Source: B8-G4 sp033720735 (lineage in GTDB: Bacteria > Bacteroidota > Bacteroidia > Chitinophagales > Saprospiraceae). Taken from it: a stretch of 7,242 bases of DNA. The number at the start of each line of letters is the position of its first letter. The first letter of the stretch is position 1. This document shows positions 6,863 to 7,242 of this stretch, one piece after another. A program made the position numbers and the translations under genes. The DNA lies in NCBI GenBank assembly GCA_033720735.1, contig JAWWBX010000225.1:1-7242 (forward strand), given 5' to 3'. The notes beneath the pieces are model-generated. The model was given only the letters and a program-made list of their open reading frames with translations. It ran no database searches and was not told the origin of the DNA.

Positions 6863-6950
6863 TGAGTCACCGAGTCACCGACACACCGACGCACTGAATC
6901 ACCGACACACCGACGCACTGAATCACCGAGTCACCGACGCACCGATCACT
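6863..6950. repeat. 8-bp-unit tandem array, with two perfect 24-bp copies
   Basis: Eleven consecutive octamers start at 6863 and follow the consensus YGANNCAC. Unit types are CGAGTCAC, CGACACAC, CGACGCAC and TGAATCAC, and the last unit (6943-6950) is degenerate. Three-octamer blocks at 6879-6902 and 6903-6926 are identical. The last unit contains the stop codon of the convergent gene (6946-6948). Copy A upstream of the beta-solenoid gene has five decayed octamers in the matching position. Confidence 0.85.
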
Positions 6951-7242
6951 CACTCGCGAGCTTGTCCTTGTTGGCAGCCACCCAGGTTCTGAAGTCCTGC
7001 AGTTCGGGATTGAGTTTGCCCGCAAATTCCACATTCCGGATCTCACAACAATCCTCCTCAAAGTCCCGGTAAAACTGGAACATATTGCCAAGATCATCCG
7101 CACCCGGGAAGCCAAAACTCCGGTATTGAGCGGGCGTGACCTCCTGATAGATGACTTGCTCACCAAGTGCCTCACTGAGAATATCTGCCATTTGCCCACA
7201 GGTAGGCTCATCACCTGCCACGCCAATGCGCTTGCCGACCAG
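6946..7242 (-). CDS. NmrA/HSCARG-like NAD(P)-binding protein, C-terminal part (partial)
   Basis: The minus-strand frame is open from the right edge (7242) to a TGA at 6948-6946, giving 98 residues. The N-terminal part is outside the window. The internal GTG at 7221 is not the start, because the frame continues upstream with LVGKRIG. The fragment reads GKRIGVAGDEPTCGQMADIL, then a short E-Q-V-I-Y-Q-E-V-T strand, a YRSFGFPGADDLGNMFQFY segment and a FRTWVAANKDKL ending. This order (G-K-x-I-x-x-A-G-D-E near the start, F-P-G-A-D-D-L-x-N-M-F-x-F-Y, F-x-x-W-x-x-x-N-K near the end) is typical of the C-terminal half of NmrA-like atypical short-chain dehydrogenases. These bind NAD(P) and often act as redox sensors or quinone reductases. 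The Rossmann glycine motif is not visible here, so cofactor binding cannot be judged. The gene converges on the beta-solenoid gene and is probably unrelated to it. Confidence 0.8.
   Translation of the reverse strand: MVGKRIGVAGDEPTCGQMADILSEALGEQVIYQEVTPAQYRSFGFPGADDLGNMFQFYRDFEEDCCEIRNVEFAGKLNPELQDFRTWVAANKDKLASE

Noticed and set aside
7219..7221. GTG as the start of the NmrA-like protein
   Set aside because: The frame stays open to the window edge with family-like residues upstream, so the gene is partial rather than short.
6867..7226. Overlapping 119-residue minus-strand frame
   Set aside because: It translates the octamer array into repetitive VGVSVIQC-type sequence and is a shadow of the NmrA-like frame.

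Overview
The window looks like a piece of a Bacteroidota chromosome, perhaps from the Saprospiria/Lewinella side, though that placement is only an impression. Three lines support the phylum. All three complete proteins have Sec signal peptides whose predicted mature end begins at or near Gln. A long TPR protein overlaps an outer-membrane barrel gene, a pairing I recall from this phylum. No gene has a strong Shine-Dalgarno sequence. Base composition is moderately GC-rich in genes.

Layout: the 3' end of an ornithine aminotransferase gene (1-129, +); an intergenic stretch (130-416) with a 7-bp-phased repeat array, a hairpin and an AT-rich leader; a 1039-residue exported TPR protein (417-3536, +); a 539-residue outer-membrane beta-barrel protein whose start overlaps the TPR stop by 17 bp (3520-5139, +); an intergenic repeat element (5140-5366); an exported 461-residue beta-solenoid protein (5367-6752, +); a second copy of the same intergenic element (6753-6945); and the 3' end of a convergent NmrA-like NAD(P)-binding protein gene (6946 to the window edge, -).

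The TPR protein and the barrel almost certainly form one translationally coupled unit acting at the periplasm/outer membrane. Their substrate or client cannot be read from the sequence. The beta-solenoid protein is a separate transcription unit of unknown function, with a strict 24-residue coil and two Asn ladders. It has no recognisable C-terminal sorting domain.

The least expected signal is between the genes. All three intergenic regions carry arrays locked to a 7-bp period. The two that flank the beta-solenoid gene are colinear copies of one composite element: a TACCGC/GCAGA block, GTAG heptamers, AAC heptamers, a conserved 14-bp link, then an array of 8-bp units. I see no CRISPR array, transposase, integrase, tRNA or rRNA, and no defence, toxin or biosynthetic system.
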